Source of the DNA: Limnoperna fortunei
Taxonomy: Eukaryota > Mollusca > Bivalvia > Mytilida > Modiolidae
Assembly (NCBI GenBank): GCA_944474755.1
Contig: OX104112.1
Coordinates: 92,951,756-93,015,755 of the forward strand
Direction: 5' to 3'
DNA length: 64,000 nt
Each line of letters opens with the position of its first letter. Position 1 is the stretch's first letter. Below the pieces are notes generated by a model that was not told where the DNA came from, ran no database searches, and saw only the letters and a list, made by a program, of their open reading frames with translations. A program made the translations under genes and the position numbers. This document shows positions 47,905 to 62,400 of this stretch, one piece after another.

Positions 47905-49708
47905 GTTTTTTTTTGCGTTTAACACATTTCAAAGTGACTTTTCTTTCCCTGAACGTTGACTTATGATGATGTGTTTACTTTAGGTAAATGAAATTGAAGT
48001 ATGCCATCAAATATATTTTTTGACTATGAAAGTTATATTTACAGTTTTTATCTTTGCTTTGAACATCTTTCATCAAATAATAAATAAAGCGACTGTAAAC
48101 ATGTTGTTTGTATGTTTCATTTGTCATTAAGGTCAATTGTCATTTCTTTAAAAAAAAATTAAAAATATATATAATCTTAAATGAATGCCTGGAAAATAAT
48201 AGGGTGTTGCTTAACTTATGACGAGGTGTATATATGCTTTGTATGCTGTGCTAACTTTGGTCTATGTTTTGTACGCCGGTTTGGGATTTAGAATGTGTCC
48301 ACAGTTGGTCAAACAAGTCTTCGGTTTGATTTATATGAACTATAATTTATTTCAGGCAAAAATAAAATTATAATACATGTACTATGTTTATAACTGTTAA
48401 TACCCATTTTGTAACGATTTTGTTCCATCAATGCGGGCACTTCGGTAGTTAAGTGTTCAAGGTTTTTAGTCATCTACTATTGACACAATGTGCATTTTAC
48501 TAAGTGTGACGGCTCGAGACTTACTGCGGGCATGGTTTGCTCGATTGAAAGTTTACTTTACAATGATTGCCAGTTTTACTACCGAAGCGGATTTTTCTCC
48601 GGCTGCCTGCCCCACTATAAAAACTGCCCAATATGGCAGAAAAATTGCTGAAAGTGGCATTAAGCACAATTCAAACAAACAAACACATCAATTAAAACGA
48701 ATAAATTCACTTATTTTTCTACTGAATTAATTTTTTTACTCTAACTGTGACAGATATGGAAATAGTTATAGTTACCAAAATTATACAAAAATTGTGAAGA
48801 TTTCAATGAAATACTGCCTTTAGTGTGGGCGTGAAATAAACAAACAAAAAATACTTGCAAAAGTTAGAAAAGTGATTAATGATTGCTTAATATTTACGTA
48901 TTTAGGTACACAAAGTAAGACAAAACATTTCACTTGTTGTATTCACATTTTTTCAACTTGATATTATTGCTATTAGGGACCTTTTTAATATGTGCCACGC
49001 TTTATTAACCAACAAGACGTAAATAAAATTGTAAATGCAAAGGCTTTTATTAACTTCCGATGAGAAATCGAATACGTTCACGCAATATCTGTCAATTTTT
49101 TTTTTTAATTTATTGCCCTATTTCACTGGGCTGTTTTGCTTCCTGACTGATAACATAGAAAATTATGTTATTAAAAGACTTCATTTAATCATTGTTTGCC
49201 CAGTTCAGGCAATCTGTGCAAACGTACGAATACAATTTAAAAAAGATCTATTTATGAACTGTTTAGGGGCGTGGTTGATAGTTTTAATTATTGGAAGAAA
49301 GGGTTTTTTTTTATTAAAATAAAATCAAAGCAAATAATTTTAATGAATAGCTGGTTAGAAATTTATTCTACGTAGTTAGCCATACCCCGTTACATTTCTC
49401 TAGGACCTATTACTGTTCAGTTTGAAATTTATTGTAGTAGTAATAAGGTTGCATTCGGCTCGCAGCTTGATGTGTAATCAAGTGTACTTGAAATGGCGTA
49501 CTCCGGATTCATGTGGCAATAAAAACTCTTAACACATTGACAAGTACATTGTACACAGAAAAGGTGCTATAAACGTTAGCCCTCGTCTTTCTATTGGTGT
49601 TTGATTTTAAAATAACGCGCCTTTGAGATTTATGCTTTTATTATAGATATTAAAAACAAAATCCAAAACAGATAAAACAATGCAGTGTTCTGTCATTATT
49701 TATTTTAG
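47905..49708. other. Upstream region of the transglutaminase gene
   Basis: Contains the 3' flank of the Tc1-like remnant and a SINE (48428-48690). The first non-coding exon and promoter of the transglutaminase should lie here or in the preceding kilobases, but I could not place them. Confidence 0.5.
48428..48690 (+). mobile_element. SINE, same family, plus orientation
   Basis: A tRNA-like head starts near 48432 (gcgggcacttcggtagttaa). The body has tttctccggctgcctgcc, and the tail is gaaaaattgctgaaagtggc followed by a (CAAA)n run. The 80-codon frame at 48488 is a by-product. Confidence 0.65.
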
Positions 49709-49847
49709 ATGTCATCTCGGTTCTATCGGTTTCCAACATCAGAGTATTCTTCTATCCTAGATCATGCTGTAGACCTTCATAAAAGATCGATTTCTGATCA
49801 CGGAAATGGTGACTGGAACTCCTCAGCAAGGACAGTCAAATTTTCTG
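49709..49847 (+). CDS. Transglutaminase coding exon 1 (N-terminal extension)
   Basis: ATG at 49709 follows directly after a tattttag acceptor, so a 5' UTR exon probably lies upstream. The exon gives 46 codons ([15 protein letters not shown]...) plus one base and ends at gtaattct. That G joins AT at 52755 to make Asp in the correct frame for the conserved N-terminal domain. The protein segment is polar, without a signal peptide, as in other invertebrate transglutaminases with an N-terminal extension. It has no family signature of its own, so the link rests on phase, splice sites and position; an alternative start is the ATG at 52843 in the next exon. Confidence 0.6.
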
Positions 49848-52800
49848 GTAATTCTGATTACTAGTAAGCTGTTTCATTGTTTACAAGCATTACATGTATG
49901 TTTGTGTTAGCATGTCTGCCTTATGTTAAATACAGTTCCAAGCAGACTAATATTAATTCAAACGGACGATTGTTTTCAAAAATAAAATATATAAGTCGTT
50001 ATAATCAGTTCTTTAGGGAGTACCCGGTGACATATTTCAAGAAAACTAGTAATTAATGTTGGATTTGATCACACCCTGCCATCAGTAAGGATCGAACTCG
50101 TAACCTAAGCCTATTATCAATAGTAGGTGACCTTACTCTTTAAAAACTTGCCACAAAGGCCACGGCACTCTAATGATGATGCTCTATTTTGCTGTTGATG
50201 TTAATTCGGAAGCACACGTTCTTTCAAACAGAAATTAAAAAGATTTCTTATTTTAATTTACAGAGTAAATGATGGTAAATACAGGCCGTGTATTTCAATG
50301 TGTGTGTTTTTTTTAACGGATTGTTTTGATATCGACCTTCAATACCAATCAGTGGTTTTCTGAAAAGGCTTTTAAAAAGGCAAATAGAAAAAAACAAAGA
50401 GAATCATACAATGTTCATTCGACCTTAAATACTGATACGAAAGTAGGCCGTAATTTCAGAATAAAAACGGGAATATATTACGCCATTGTTCCTACAGTTT
50501 TGTGTATGTCAATACAATTCGAGATATCATGATGTAGGTTTAATTGTAGGACATATTAACTAACATATTGTTTATGTTGATAAAGCAAGTTAATTCGATT
50601 TAAAAAAAAAGTTTGGTTGTTTGTTTGAATGGGGTTTAACGCCACTTTCAACAATTTTTAATCTATATAATATACTCTAAGTTTTTTGGGGAAGGAAGTG
50701 GAGATCGCGATGCAAACCACCGACGTCCGGCATAGTCTCGATCACCCAGACGCATATATAATAGCGTCTGGGATCACCTTATTTTAATATCGCTACCAAT
50801 AGGTGGAGACAAACAATGATTCTATTTTTAGAGTCCTATTTTTAAACCAGGATAACCATGCACACATATCTATACTTATAATATGACGTCACAGTAAGAT
50901 TCATAACAATAATATTTGTTTAATTAATTGATGAAGTAATATTTTATAAAAATATTCAAATGTAAACTTTGGTACAATTTGTTGTACACTTCTTGATATG
51001 AACGGAAGTAATTTTTTAGATAATAAAAATATCATCCAATCAAAAATTACGCCCAGTTTTGGGCGTAATGGTAACGAGTTCAATATAGAGTTGAATCCAG
51101 ACGCACAAATGTAATTATAAGCGTCTGGATGATCGAGACTACGTCCGGCAGAATAACTTAATCTTTTGTAAGGTTGAAGTGGAGTACACCATGTACACAG
51201 TAAAACTCGAATCTGCAACCCCAGTGTTAACAAAAACGTGCGTGAATAGTAGGTGAGCTTCTTGTGAATATTAGCCCACTAAAGCCCCGAAATAAAGTTC
51301 GTCAAATGTTCGCTAATACAAAAGATACATTTCCAACATATTAAGATTACAATAACTTATACTTATTACGACTTAAAGACAAAAAAATGACTCCTATTTC
51401 AGTGCTTTCCTGTTTACGAACCGACAGTGGTGTCTTAACCGTAAAGAGGGGGGGAATATTTTTTGAATAATATTTCTCATCTCATAGTCACATATTTTTG
51501 AATGGCAAAAAGACAATTGATAGTGCAATCGGAGTACAGATAAAACACATTTCTAGACCTGGGTTCAGTTTAAATGTCATCATGCAGACCTTGTAAGAAG
51601 GGGAGTAATATGTATATTCTCTCCCACGTGTTGATCGTGTATTTCCGTTACTAGTGGTGCAACTGACAAGTAAAATAGATGAAAGAACAATTTGCCAGCA
51701 GCCATGCGTTAGCTATTTACAAGTAATTATCTATAAACATATATCTATATTAGCTCTAGGAAAATGTATTCGCTAGAGTGTATTATTATTATTTTCATGT
51801 GTACTATATAACATCATGGGTTAATAAGTTTATATTATTTTTTAAAGATTTTATCGTAAACTGCAAATTTTAATATTCATACGCTCTTCTGTAAAAAGTA
51901 TAGCAAAATGCCTTTTCACGGATAACGCCAGATGTCATTGTTGAAAATTTGACACATTTATAACTAAACATGTACAAATACTTTTTTAGTTCTCCTGTGT
52001 ATTGAAAATAAGACTAAGTTTAGAATAATTCGTGTCCAGTTCTTTAAAGCTGTCAAAGAGACTTATATTTATCGTTTAATTTGTTTATCTAGTAATAGAT
52101 TTGTTACGATTTAGTTTCAAACACATGTACAGCCAAACAAGTTTTTAAATTATTGTTTAAAAAATAACTACACTTTCTATAAAAAATAAAAACATTTTGG
52201 TGTTAATACTGAAAATAAAATAAACATATAGAAATAATTCAAAGTCAAGAAAAACGCTTAATATATAGTTCAGTAGGCAGAAATGCGTGCAGATAATAGC
52301 TGCCAGAGGTTGTACGCGTAGAAAGCCACCAACATATCTTAATAAGATAACGGGCAAAAATTGAAATCGCAAACATTGTGACTATCACAATTAGACATCG
52401 AAGGAATCAGATGATCATGTAGCAGAAACGACAGCGACTTAAGAACACAGAAAAAATGGTTGTTAACAAGTAGAAAACACAATGCCATCAAAAAGCAGAA
52501 AGCAAAATGACCATAGTTTTAACATTTTCGCACAGCTAACTGTATAGTAGCTCAATTGAAGGCATCGCCCATCAATGAATTTTATATGCATTCATGTGTT
52601 TTGTGATGTAAAGTAACGAACAAAAAAAAAAGAAAAACGCCAAGAACACTAGAGACTTGGGAAGGGAAAACATATTAACTACATCGAATGTAAACATACA
52701 CGTTTAAAACTTAATCAACTGCAGAATTTCACAAATTATTTTGCATATTTTAAGATGAGGAAAACGAAGAAACCCCCATACGACCGGAAAGACGAATTCA

Positions 52801-53390
52801 CAACAAGAGTGGTAAACATGTTAAAGTTGAATTTGTGGATACAATGAGTAAGCAGAATGCCAGAGAACACAACACACACAAGTTTGACCGAGTGTATTCA
52901 GGAGGATTAGTTATAAGACGGGGGCAGGCGTTTGATGTGGTTTTACGTTTTAACAAGAAGTTTGACCCAAATGAAAACACAATTCGTTTTGTGTTTACTA
53001 CGAGTAGGTATTTTGTTATACTTTGTTGATGTGCTCGATAAATAATGCATTTCAATGTTAGCATAGAATGTTTGTTATGTTAGATGGTGTTTAACGCCAC
53101 TTTCAGCAATTTTTCAGCTATATCATGGCGTCCTGTTTTTATTGGGGGAGGAAGCCGGAGTACCCGTAGAAAACCCCCGACCTGCGGTAGGAAAACTCGC
53201 ATTCCTTGTCAATTAAGATCGGAGTCGAGTACACCCTGCCTGCAGTGAGAACCGAACCCGCAATCTCAGTGTTGACAGACCACGTGATCAATAGTAGACA
53301 AACTACCTTCACCACTCCTCCACCAAGGCCCCAGCATAGAATGAACTTAGGTGTATATTAATAAGAATGTTTTTATTACAATAGCAGCAT

Positions 53391-53445
<55 letters not shown>

Positions 53446-56400
53446 CCGCATAAAACTGAAATTTATTTTTCATGGTCAATTTATATACTGTATGTATTAA
53501 ATTATTTGCTTATATTATAAATATGTAGCATTCATATGTAAAGGATAAATTGTGGTATTTGGCCGGACTGATAATGCATGCACCTGCTATAACTGCCGTC
53601 AGGTTTATTCCCAACGATTTGACAACTTCGCCTGTAACTTCCGCCAGGCCCAAACTTTATATAATGTAAAAAATTCATCATCGTTTGCCATCTGATTAAT
53701 TTTAGATTAATAATTCTTATGAATTCTTTAAATGCATAAGCATTTTTCTTTTGGAAGAAGTAAAATCTGAGCGCGACACCTCAACTATGTTTCAACTTCA
53801 TACACAAAGAAAACTGAAAATTGCAGTTTCAATTAATACAGGATGACAAAGCATCCTTATTTTTCCTTTTAGAAATCTAAATCATCGGATATCCGGCTCA
53901 CGACATCAATTTTCATTTTGTTACATGTATAATTAATGAAATTCTATTTTTATGATTTCTAACACAGGTGAAAACCCAAGACCTGGAAATGGCACACATG
54001 TCGATTTCTTACTTTCCAAGGAGGTAAAGAAAAATGATTGGTCTGCAGTGATAGCCGAAAAACAATCGAAGACCGACTTCTTGGTCACGTTAACAACACC
54101 CGCGAACTGCATTGTCTCCAACTGGCAGCTGGTTGTCGAAACTATACTGGCAGTTGAAGGTCAACCAGTGACATCGGTTTACGTACATCCAACTTTGATT
54201 TATATCCTCTTCAATCCATGGTGTAGGGGTTTGTATCTTGAAATTAATGTTTATTCTTCCGTCAAATTTTTAGTCGTACATGTAATTAGTAAAAGAGAAT
54301 TATCTCTGACAAAATGTCTTTCATATGTTGTTAATCGAAAAAGCATGTGTTTACAAAAGGGCACACATTTCGATCGAATTTCTACACTTAAATTGCAAGT
54401 AGTTCTATAATTCTATAATGATTTTTATACATGAAATATTTTACACTGTAAACAGGCAAAGAAAATAAACAAATTCAACTTAAATGTTAGAGGTAATAAG
54501 AACTTAATTATCCAAATGTATATTGTATCTATGTATACAGAAGACGACGTTTTCTTTGACAACACATCCCTTTTGAAAGAGTATGTTCTTAACGACAGTG
54601 GTGTACTCTTTCACGGAAACTACAAGCAAATCGGTGGAAAACCATGGTTCTTTGGTCAGGTAAGAAAGTAACGGATAACTCAAGGGAAAACAACAGTAAC
54701 GTATACAGAATAGACTGGTTAGGGTTATAACAAGGAATTGAAGAAAACAAGGAGTGTAGACATAGACACTTTAAAAGATTTGTCGGTTTAAATCCCATGA
54801 ACAATCCCCGATTTATATACAAAAGAATTAATTTCTAGTTTTCCATATAATATTAATATTGCGAATTTGTTTTATACATTCTACTCATAATCTCTACTTG
54901 TTTTATTTTCATCCAACAATATTTCTTTTTTTTTTCAAGGACGTTTGTGAACATGTTACAAAAAACCAAGTTTACATATATTTTTGCTATTAATTTCCTT
55001 TCATTTCAGTTTGAAGAAGGAATCCTAGAAATTTGTTTATGGTGTGTGCAAAAAGGTTTCAACAACAACATTGCAAAGTCTATGTCAGATCCAGTAAGAG
55101 TTTCCAGGGTCATTTCCAAAATTGTAAGTTTTAAACGAAGTTCCATTTCCAAACAAATCCTAATGTTTTTTATAGACAATGATTAGGTATTATATGACAC
55201 CTTCTGTATGAATATGAGTGTCCGTCAGACCGCGCTCCAGATGTTTACAGATGATAACTTGAAAACACTTCAAGGATTTTTTTTAGACTGTGCACTGCTG
55301 TTCAGTACTATAAAATGAAGATCAAGTTTAATTTTCAGCAGTCAAATTGTAGTTTTTGACTAAGGCCAATTCAATTTTGTTCTGTCAGCAGTTGACGGTT
55401 TCTAAATGATAACTTGAATACACGTCAACAAATGTTGTTAAAACATTCCGTAGCTGTTAAGTACTATAAACATTAAGATAAAGATTAATTTTTAGCACAA
55501 TCCCATTTTTTAAGTAAGGCACATTAAAAAAAATTGTAAAACATTGGCAGTTTTCAAAAGATTACATGACAAACGGATTTTGTTAAAACTTTCCTTTTCA
55601 CAATCCCATTTGTAGTTTTGAAGTTAGGCGAATTTAAAATTATTTTTATAGCAAGCACAGCTCGCAGCGGGGAACGAAGCTGCCCGCGAAGAGCGGTGAG
55701 CTCTACGGCAATTACGTGTCATGTGATCAATGAAATCACGTGATCAAAATCTGCTGAATGCTGATATTGATTTTTTTCGTCCGGAAGTTGATATCGTGAA
55801 AAAACTGGAACAAAGTGAATGAAGAAAAGTACTAAAAATAATTGTAAGAAAGACTTGAAAATAAAGTTGACATCGATAAAAATTAAATGTTATATTTAAA
55901 ATTAACAACAAAAATTTCATTCTATTTTTTGCAATCTCTAAATCGATCTTTAAAAACTGACAAATTACAATTCATGTGACGTCACAGTTACAAACAAAAG
56001 ACGTCACGTGACTACTGGAATTTAGAGGCACTTTTAGGGTGATAGGAAGTAACGTCAATTTATGAAATGCACATTATGTATTGATAAAACAGGGCTATAT
56101 TGTCTGTGCTCTCATTTTGGAAATGCCTACTTCATATTAGGTCCAAGGTCAAGGTAAACATCGTCTTGTAAGATGGACTGTTACCGTGCTCAGCTGTTCT
56201 CATGGGCTAATTTGTAATGCAATAAAATATGTTCGTGAAATAAAAAACAATGCAACGTGGCGGGTATAATTTAATGTGTCCCTTTAGATGTCATATTATT
56301 ATCAAGTGTTTGTAATTCATACTTAAAATTATTACCCCGTTTGTTAATTTAAAAAAAAACAATGTCACGACTCGACTTGAGTTCGTTGTAGGTCTTGAAG

Positions 56401-59400
56401 AAACTAGCATGCAAGCAAAAATGAAACACGTTTTGCTAGAATAATGTAAAAGAGAAAAAGATAAACGCGTATCTAAATTTGTTGTAAGAAAATTTTTAAC
56501 AGACGTTCATTTTTTTCATTGAGGTAAATTCAAACGACGACAACGGAATTTTGACTGGGAAATGGGATTCAGATTACATCGATGGAACAGCGCCACTCAA
56601 ATGGAACGGAAGCGTCCGAATTTTGCGACAACATGCTGAAAACAAGAAAGCAGTCAAGTATGGTCAATGCTTTACTTTTTCAGGTGTCGTTACGACAAGT
56701 AAGTACACAAAACCACCATTGTTTGATTGTTTAATTTTTAATCAATAATACCTCTATTAAGACTCCGTGATGTGGACTCTTTGTCCTTAAAAATAAACCC
56801 CCAGAACCTTATTGTTCTGTACAAGTAGGAAATCAGCTATGCATTAGCATCAAAACCTGTAGTCTCAACAACTTAGTTCTAAGTACCAAATGTTTTAAAT
56901 TTGTCAATTTTATTATAAACATTAATTGTCTTAGAAAAACATATTTTGACAATTTAGACATATATTGTACTTCCTGAAAATGACGATAGTCAAATATACC
57001 TTGGTATTTAAGAAGTCGAAACATTTTTTGAGTAATCGCGGAAAGACATAGATGACGAAAACGATAATAATAAATCTTATCTGATGTCTCAATATTCAGT
57101 AGAATTCGAAACATAACCCAAAGACCTTGGTCTCGGAAAAGATTACATCAATTATAATGTATATCCTTCATAGTTTGTTTTTAAATGCAGTTGAATTTAA
57201 TGTTAACAACTATATGTAAACAGCGCACAGTTTTTTGGTCATAAATCTTTAAAAAAAATTTACTAATTTAAAGCATGTTTCATGTTAAAATGTCATTTTA
57301 AACAATTTAAAACTAAATTGTACTTGACTTGGAAAAGTTTTTTTTTCATTCTTAACATTTTTAACATGTACGTTTTGGTCAGTCAACGAAGTATTGTTTT
57401 TGAAAAATCCCCATAGGAACCGTAAATTGGAGTGTGAATCGATGAATCACGATTTGAAACGGTGAACATTAAAGAAACATAATTTGACTCTATTGATAAA
57501 ACCCTTTTGTGTACTAAATAATGTCACATAACGTAAGTAATTATTAGTTTGTAAATTGTAGAAGTTTTAGATTAATTGGACAACGGATTTCCAACGTTTG
57601 AGAAAAACATTTTCAGGTAACAAAAGTGTTACCTTGTAAGCAAAACGTACAATATAATTGTGATTATATGTAATTGAAACGTGACAGATGCCTCGTGATC
57701 AATGTCTATATCAGAATGAATGACGTTGGTGTTTCTGTTACTAAAGAGAAAATGACAATCCAAATAACTAAAATTTGGCATGTACAATCCATCGATTGTC
57801 TGTTTTAAAAACTGTATTTGATACCAAGAGTGTCACATTTTTTTAAAACGTATTTGTTTGTGTTAACCTAGCTACAGTTTACAACAAAAGAGAATAACAT
57901 TCTGAATTGTAGCTACATGAAAAGTGTACTGGTTAAAAAAGAAATGAAAATAAGCTATATATGAAAGAACGGCTGGTAATTTATCATAGTTTCAGTTTTC
58001 GTGTTAGAAAAGACGGAAATTACTAGATTAATCATGTTTATTTCGTGAGAATGAATCATATGCAAATAATTCTTTATTTGGAGGAAAACAACAAAATAAG
58101 AACAGTACCAATTATAATGATAGATTAAGGCAATGGAAAATATCATATGATTTTGATTTTCGTGTACAACATTCAATCATTATAAGAAGCCTTCGAACAT
58201 AGTCCGATAATGGATATCAACAATGTAATGAATAATACATTTATACAGAGAACCTCGTTCTGACCGAATTCTACATATTATACAAACGACAAAGTTATGT
58301 TGAGTAAATGGATAGAAAAACGACGTACAATTAAAATAATATTGTAATTATTTTATCCAAAATAGATTGTCTGCTTCTATGCACGCCATTGCATCGTCAT
58401 CAAACCAGCCATTTTTTTATACTGCATGCAACGGTCAATTATCTGGAAGAAAGAACATAAAAAATATTTTATATGTCGTGTAACGTTCAAAATGTTTAAC
58501 AATAAAACTAATTATTGTTTTTGGACACATGTTGTGGCCTAATAATATCTATTTTTACTGTAAATAAACACGCGTAAACATTGATCGGAGTAAATTGTCA
58601 ATTGTACTTTAATGATACTTGATGCAAAACAAGGAAATGAACAATCCCAGTGCGATTTGGTTATTCGTAGGCCATTGTAGAATCGCAAATTAACTCTAAT
58701 GGGAATAAAGCGAAATGATGATGTTAGAATTTCTATAAAGCAGGATCACTATTAATTGTGTCTTAATTGACAAATTCTTTCTACGCACAAAATAACATTT
58801 GAGTTTGCATGGTAACTTTATTTTACTTAAGAATGAAGCCTATTTATTTAATTATTTTGCTTGGATGGGTTTAATTTTGTTAAAAGCACAGACATTCTGA
58901 CTGAAATCTCATACAGTTAAGTCAACAATGGTCTTTTAAACCCGCAGAATACTGTTTCATATCCAATATACTCAGTATATAAGTAAAACCTATATTGTTA
59001 AGTGAAATAAACATAAAAGTGTATTTCTGAATAATCGGAAACAACTGTAAGAACGCCACCTGTCCATTTGTATGTAATAGGTAATAAAAAAAGTTGTCTG
59101 CTAGAAAATGTCAACTAGTCTGCTAATATCAGAACAAATGGATAGTATTTCAAACTTAGCTTTTTATCATAGCGCCATTTTGTTTACGCTGATACGTACT
59201 TCACTTACTGCTGAAAAATTTATTACTTGCAATAAATATTTTCTTGATATCGTTTGCTTGTTTACGTTTTTATGTAATGGGAAACGAAATTTTGTTGTTG
59301 TAGGAATAAAATTTTGTTTAATTTATAACAGTCGAAAAAGCCTTAATTTAACAATGTTCGAACACGCGACATTTTTTGAATAAAATTTATCGAATATGAT

Positions 59401-62400
59401 GAAATAAAAAAGCCCAAAACTTCTTTCTGTGCATTTTGACATATTTTTCTGGATTTTTTTTTGCCATTTAAGTAATTGCTCGGATGCATGGGGTATAAGT
59501 AGGCGGTCAAGTTTAAATGTCAGCATTGGACTGGCTAAAGACATGCATAAATTTATAGAAATTCGTTAAATTGTTTAATTGGTAATTAACTAAACAATAC
59601 TTTCTACTTAAAATGTTTATCTTAGTCATTCCTCAACCATTTAGATTTTCATTTAGCAATCGGTTCTACCATTATTAACGTTTTCCAAAATATCGCGATA
59701 TTATAGGAAGCCTGTTTTTATTCATGAGTATCAAGGGATGAGTTGCCATATTTAACATTCTTATGCAGTTTATAACACTGTTTTAAATACTTTTAGTTTA
59801 AAACTTGCGATACAAGAAACCGTAACTACCATGATATCATAGAACGCGAGTATATAAATTTGATTGTTGGTTCTGGAGTTTGCCGGTTTCTCGGACTTTG
59901 ATTTGTGGATTGTCTTTTTTGACAGTGTTATCAGTGTTCGGTATTTTGTTATTACCTTCAGTTAGAATATTAAATTTTGTAACAATGTCATGCATTGAAT
60001 TATATTGCAAACTTTAAAAAAAATTAATATATATCTCACAATTTTAAGTTTGTAGAGCTCTAGGAATTCCATGTCGAAGCGTTACAAATTTCTGTTCTGC
60101 ACATGATTCAGACGGAAGTATAACCATTGATGTCTACTGGGATCTAGAAAGAAGTGAAAACGTGGAAGGAATAGGCAAAGGTGACTCGGTGTGGTAAATA
60201 TGATTTCATTTAGTAGTTTTGTTTAATTAGAATCTGAATATAATTCCAAGCTATTGACAAGGAAACTTTCAAGTAGGAATCATGGATTTGCACAAGCCTC
60301 CATTCAAGTAACCGGTGAATCGCAATTGTCAATAATGCTGTGTGAAACTGCTGTGAATGCCATTGTCTGATGGCAATCCCGAGAAAGATATTTTGCCTCA
60401 TGGGAATATCTGTTTGAAACCTGTACTTTATGTACTGTATAAGAATCGATACCGTCACCATTGTAAAATTCCATGCATTTTAATATTAGACAATGTAATA
60501 TATCTCAGAGATTATATTCAGAACCATAAAACGCTGCTCATGATTCGAGTTATATTGTGCTCTCAAAGCACGATTATGTCATCTTACGAGACATGGATAT
60601 GTCTATGACAGCAATAAGTGATTAAAACCACAAAATATAACTACACGTACAACGTTATGTATAAAGTGTTTTTAATATGCAAAGTGTTTACACTTCACGC
60701 CGTTCCCCAATGGACTATTATACATATTAATCCTACAGAAGCCAACAAAAACTATGAAAATATAGAAAGAGGAATACAACATCGTAGTATCGACTGACAA
60801 AAAAGGTCGGAGAGAATTGGTTGATAGATTGCTTTTACTTCCATCAATTAGTGCTATACATTTAAGGAAGAGAACAAATTATCAAACAATGTATCAGCTG
60901 GATAAATAGGATTAACTATTTGACTGCTTCTCAGGGAACAGTAAGGGGAATTGGGTAGAGACAAAGAATTTCGTCTTTTGTAGCGGTACAATGGTCTGAA
61001 GATAGAACTTCCTTATTGTAGTCTGACAACAAATTCCTTGCATCATGCTCGGACGCAGCATCATGCTTGCAAGCAGTGGGTAGCTCTATGGAGACGCTCA
61101 CAAGACGTTTAATATCACACAGAGCTTTAAGCAAATTTACAATAAAAACGTATATCAGATAGATAAAAAAATACAGCATTGTAGTGTGGTTTGTGTTGGT
61201 CTGGTTAGTTTTTATACCCCACCAAAACGTGGCAGGGTATTATGTTATGCCATCCGTATGGATATGAGTGGCCGTCCGTTTGTCCATCCGTCAGTAGTTT
61301 CCATACAAATACTTGAAAAGGCGTCAACAGATTTTGTTTAAACTTTGCATAGTTATTAAATAATATAAATTAAAGATCAAGTTCAATTTTCAGCACAATC
61401 CAATATGTAGTTTTTTACTTAGGCCAATTTAATGATTTGCTTGTCAACAATATAGCGATTTTGTTTTAACTTTGCAGTCCTTAAGTATTATAAAATGAAT
61501 TTTCAGCACAATCACATTTGTAGTTTTTGAGTTGTGCCAATTTGAAATAATTTTTATAGGTCCAGGGTCAAGGTAAAAATCGTCTTCTGAGATGGACTGT
61601 TATCATGCTCAGCTGTTCTTGTAGACTGATATGTAATTCATTAAAATTTGTTCATGAATATTAAAAACAATGCAACGTAGCGGGGTATCATTTAATGTCC
61701 CATTAAATACCCTATTTATGTGTTTGTGATCCTTTTTCTTTCTGTTTCCTTTTGTTCACCGTTTATCTGTACATATTTTAACATAGTTGTGCAGGAAACA
61801 GTGTTCCTGTTTAAAATAATGTACAGCAGGTTGCTGTACATTATTTTAAACTGTTGTGTGTTGTTTATTCTATTTTATGTGACGAAATGCGACAATCAGT
61901 ACAAGCATTTCTTATACACTGCTTAGTTAATTTAATAGATGCATTACAAAATATTAAGACTGGCCCAGTACCATAAAACTTTCGGAGTAAACATATTTTG
62001 CTCAGCAGCTCAGCATGAATATTTTATCAAAAACCATGACAACAGAGAAAAAAGTTTTGATTGAATAAAATTGAAAATTAAAAAAATTCTCTGCAAATAT
62101 TGTTTATAGCGCCATGTCCAGGTTTCAACTTTAATATTCTAATGTACTTTACTTAGATTAAGAACTTATATGTGTATGTTATAATCAATGACTTTTTAAA
62201 AAGTAGAGATATTAAATGAAACATATAGCTTTGACCTTCATTGATCCATCTTCTTAAATCCTGTATATATCGAAACTAACGTTGTGATGATACGGTTTTG
62301 TTTAGGAATTTCCATTGTTGGAATGATGTTTGGATGAGGAGAAATGACCTACCATTTGGAAATAATGGTTGGCAGGTAATCGATTCTACACCTCAAGAAC

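Larger units (their letters stand above)
49848..52754 (+). other. Transglutaminase intron 1 (if exon 1 is correct)
   Basis: Contains a SINE head fragment (50070-50165) and the SINE with nested MITE (50611-51289). The remainder, 51290-52754, shows nothing recognisable. Confidence 0.6.
53004..53967 (+). other. Transglutaminase intron 2
   Basis: Holds a complete SINE (53071-53332) and a (GATT)n microsatellite (53394-53446). Nothing else is recognised. Confidence 0.85.
55124..56523 (+). other. Transglutaminase intron 5 with nested dispersed repeats
   Basis: Most of this intron is a copy of the dispersed element also present at 61210-61700, itself split by a roughly 490-bp insertion (55652-56140). 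No exon is seen. Confidence 0.8.
60194..62305 (+). other. Transglutaminase intron 7
   Basis: Contains a copy of a dispersed element (61210-61700) and a repeat fragment (61985-62125) related to 2990-3135. No exon is visible elsewhere in it. Confidence 0.8.

Noticed and set aside
54589..54822. Minus-strand frame over transglutaminase exon 4
   Set aside because: It is antisense to a well-supported exon and has no family features.
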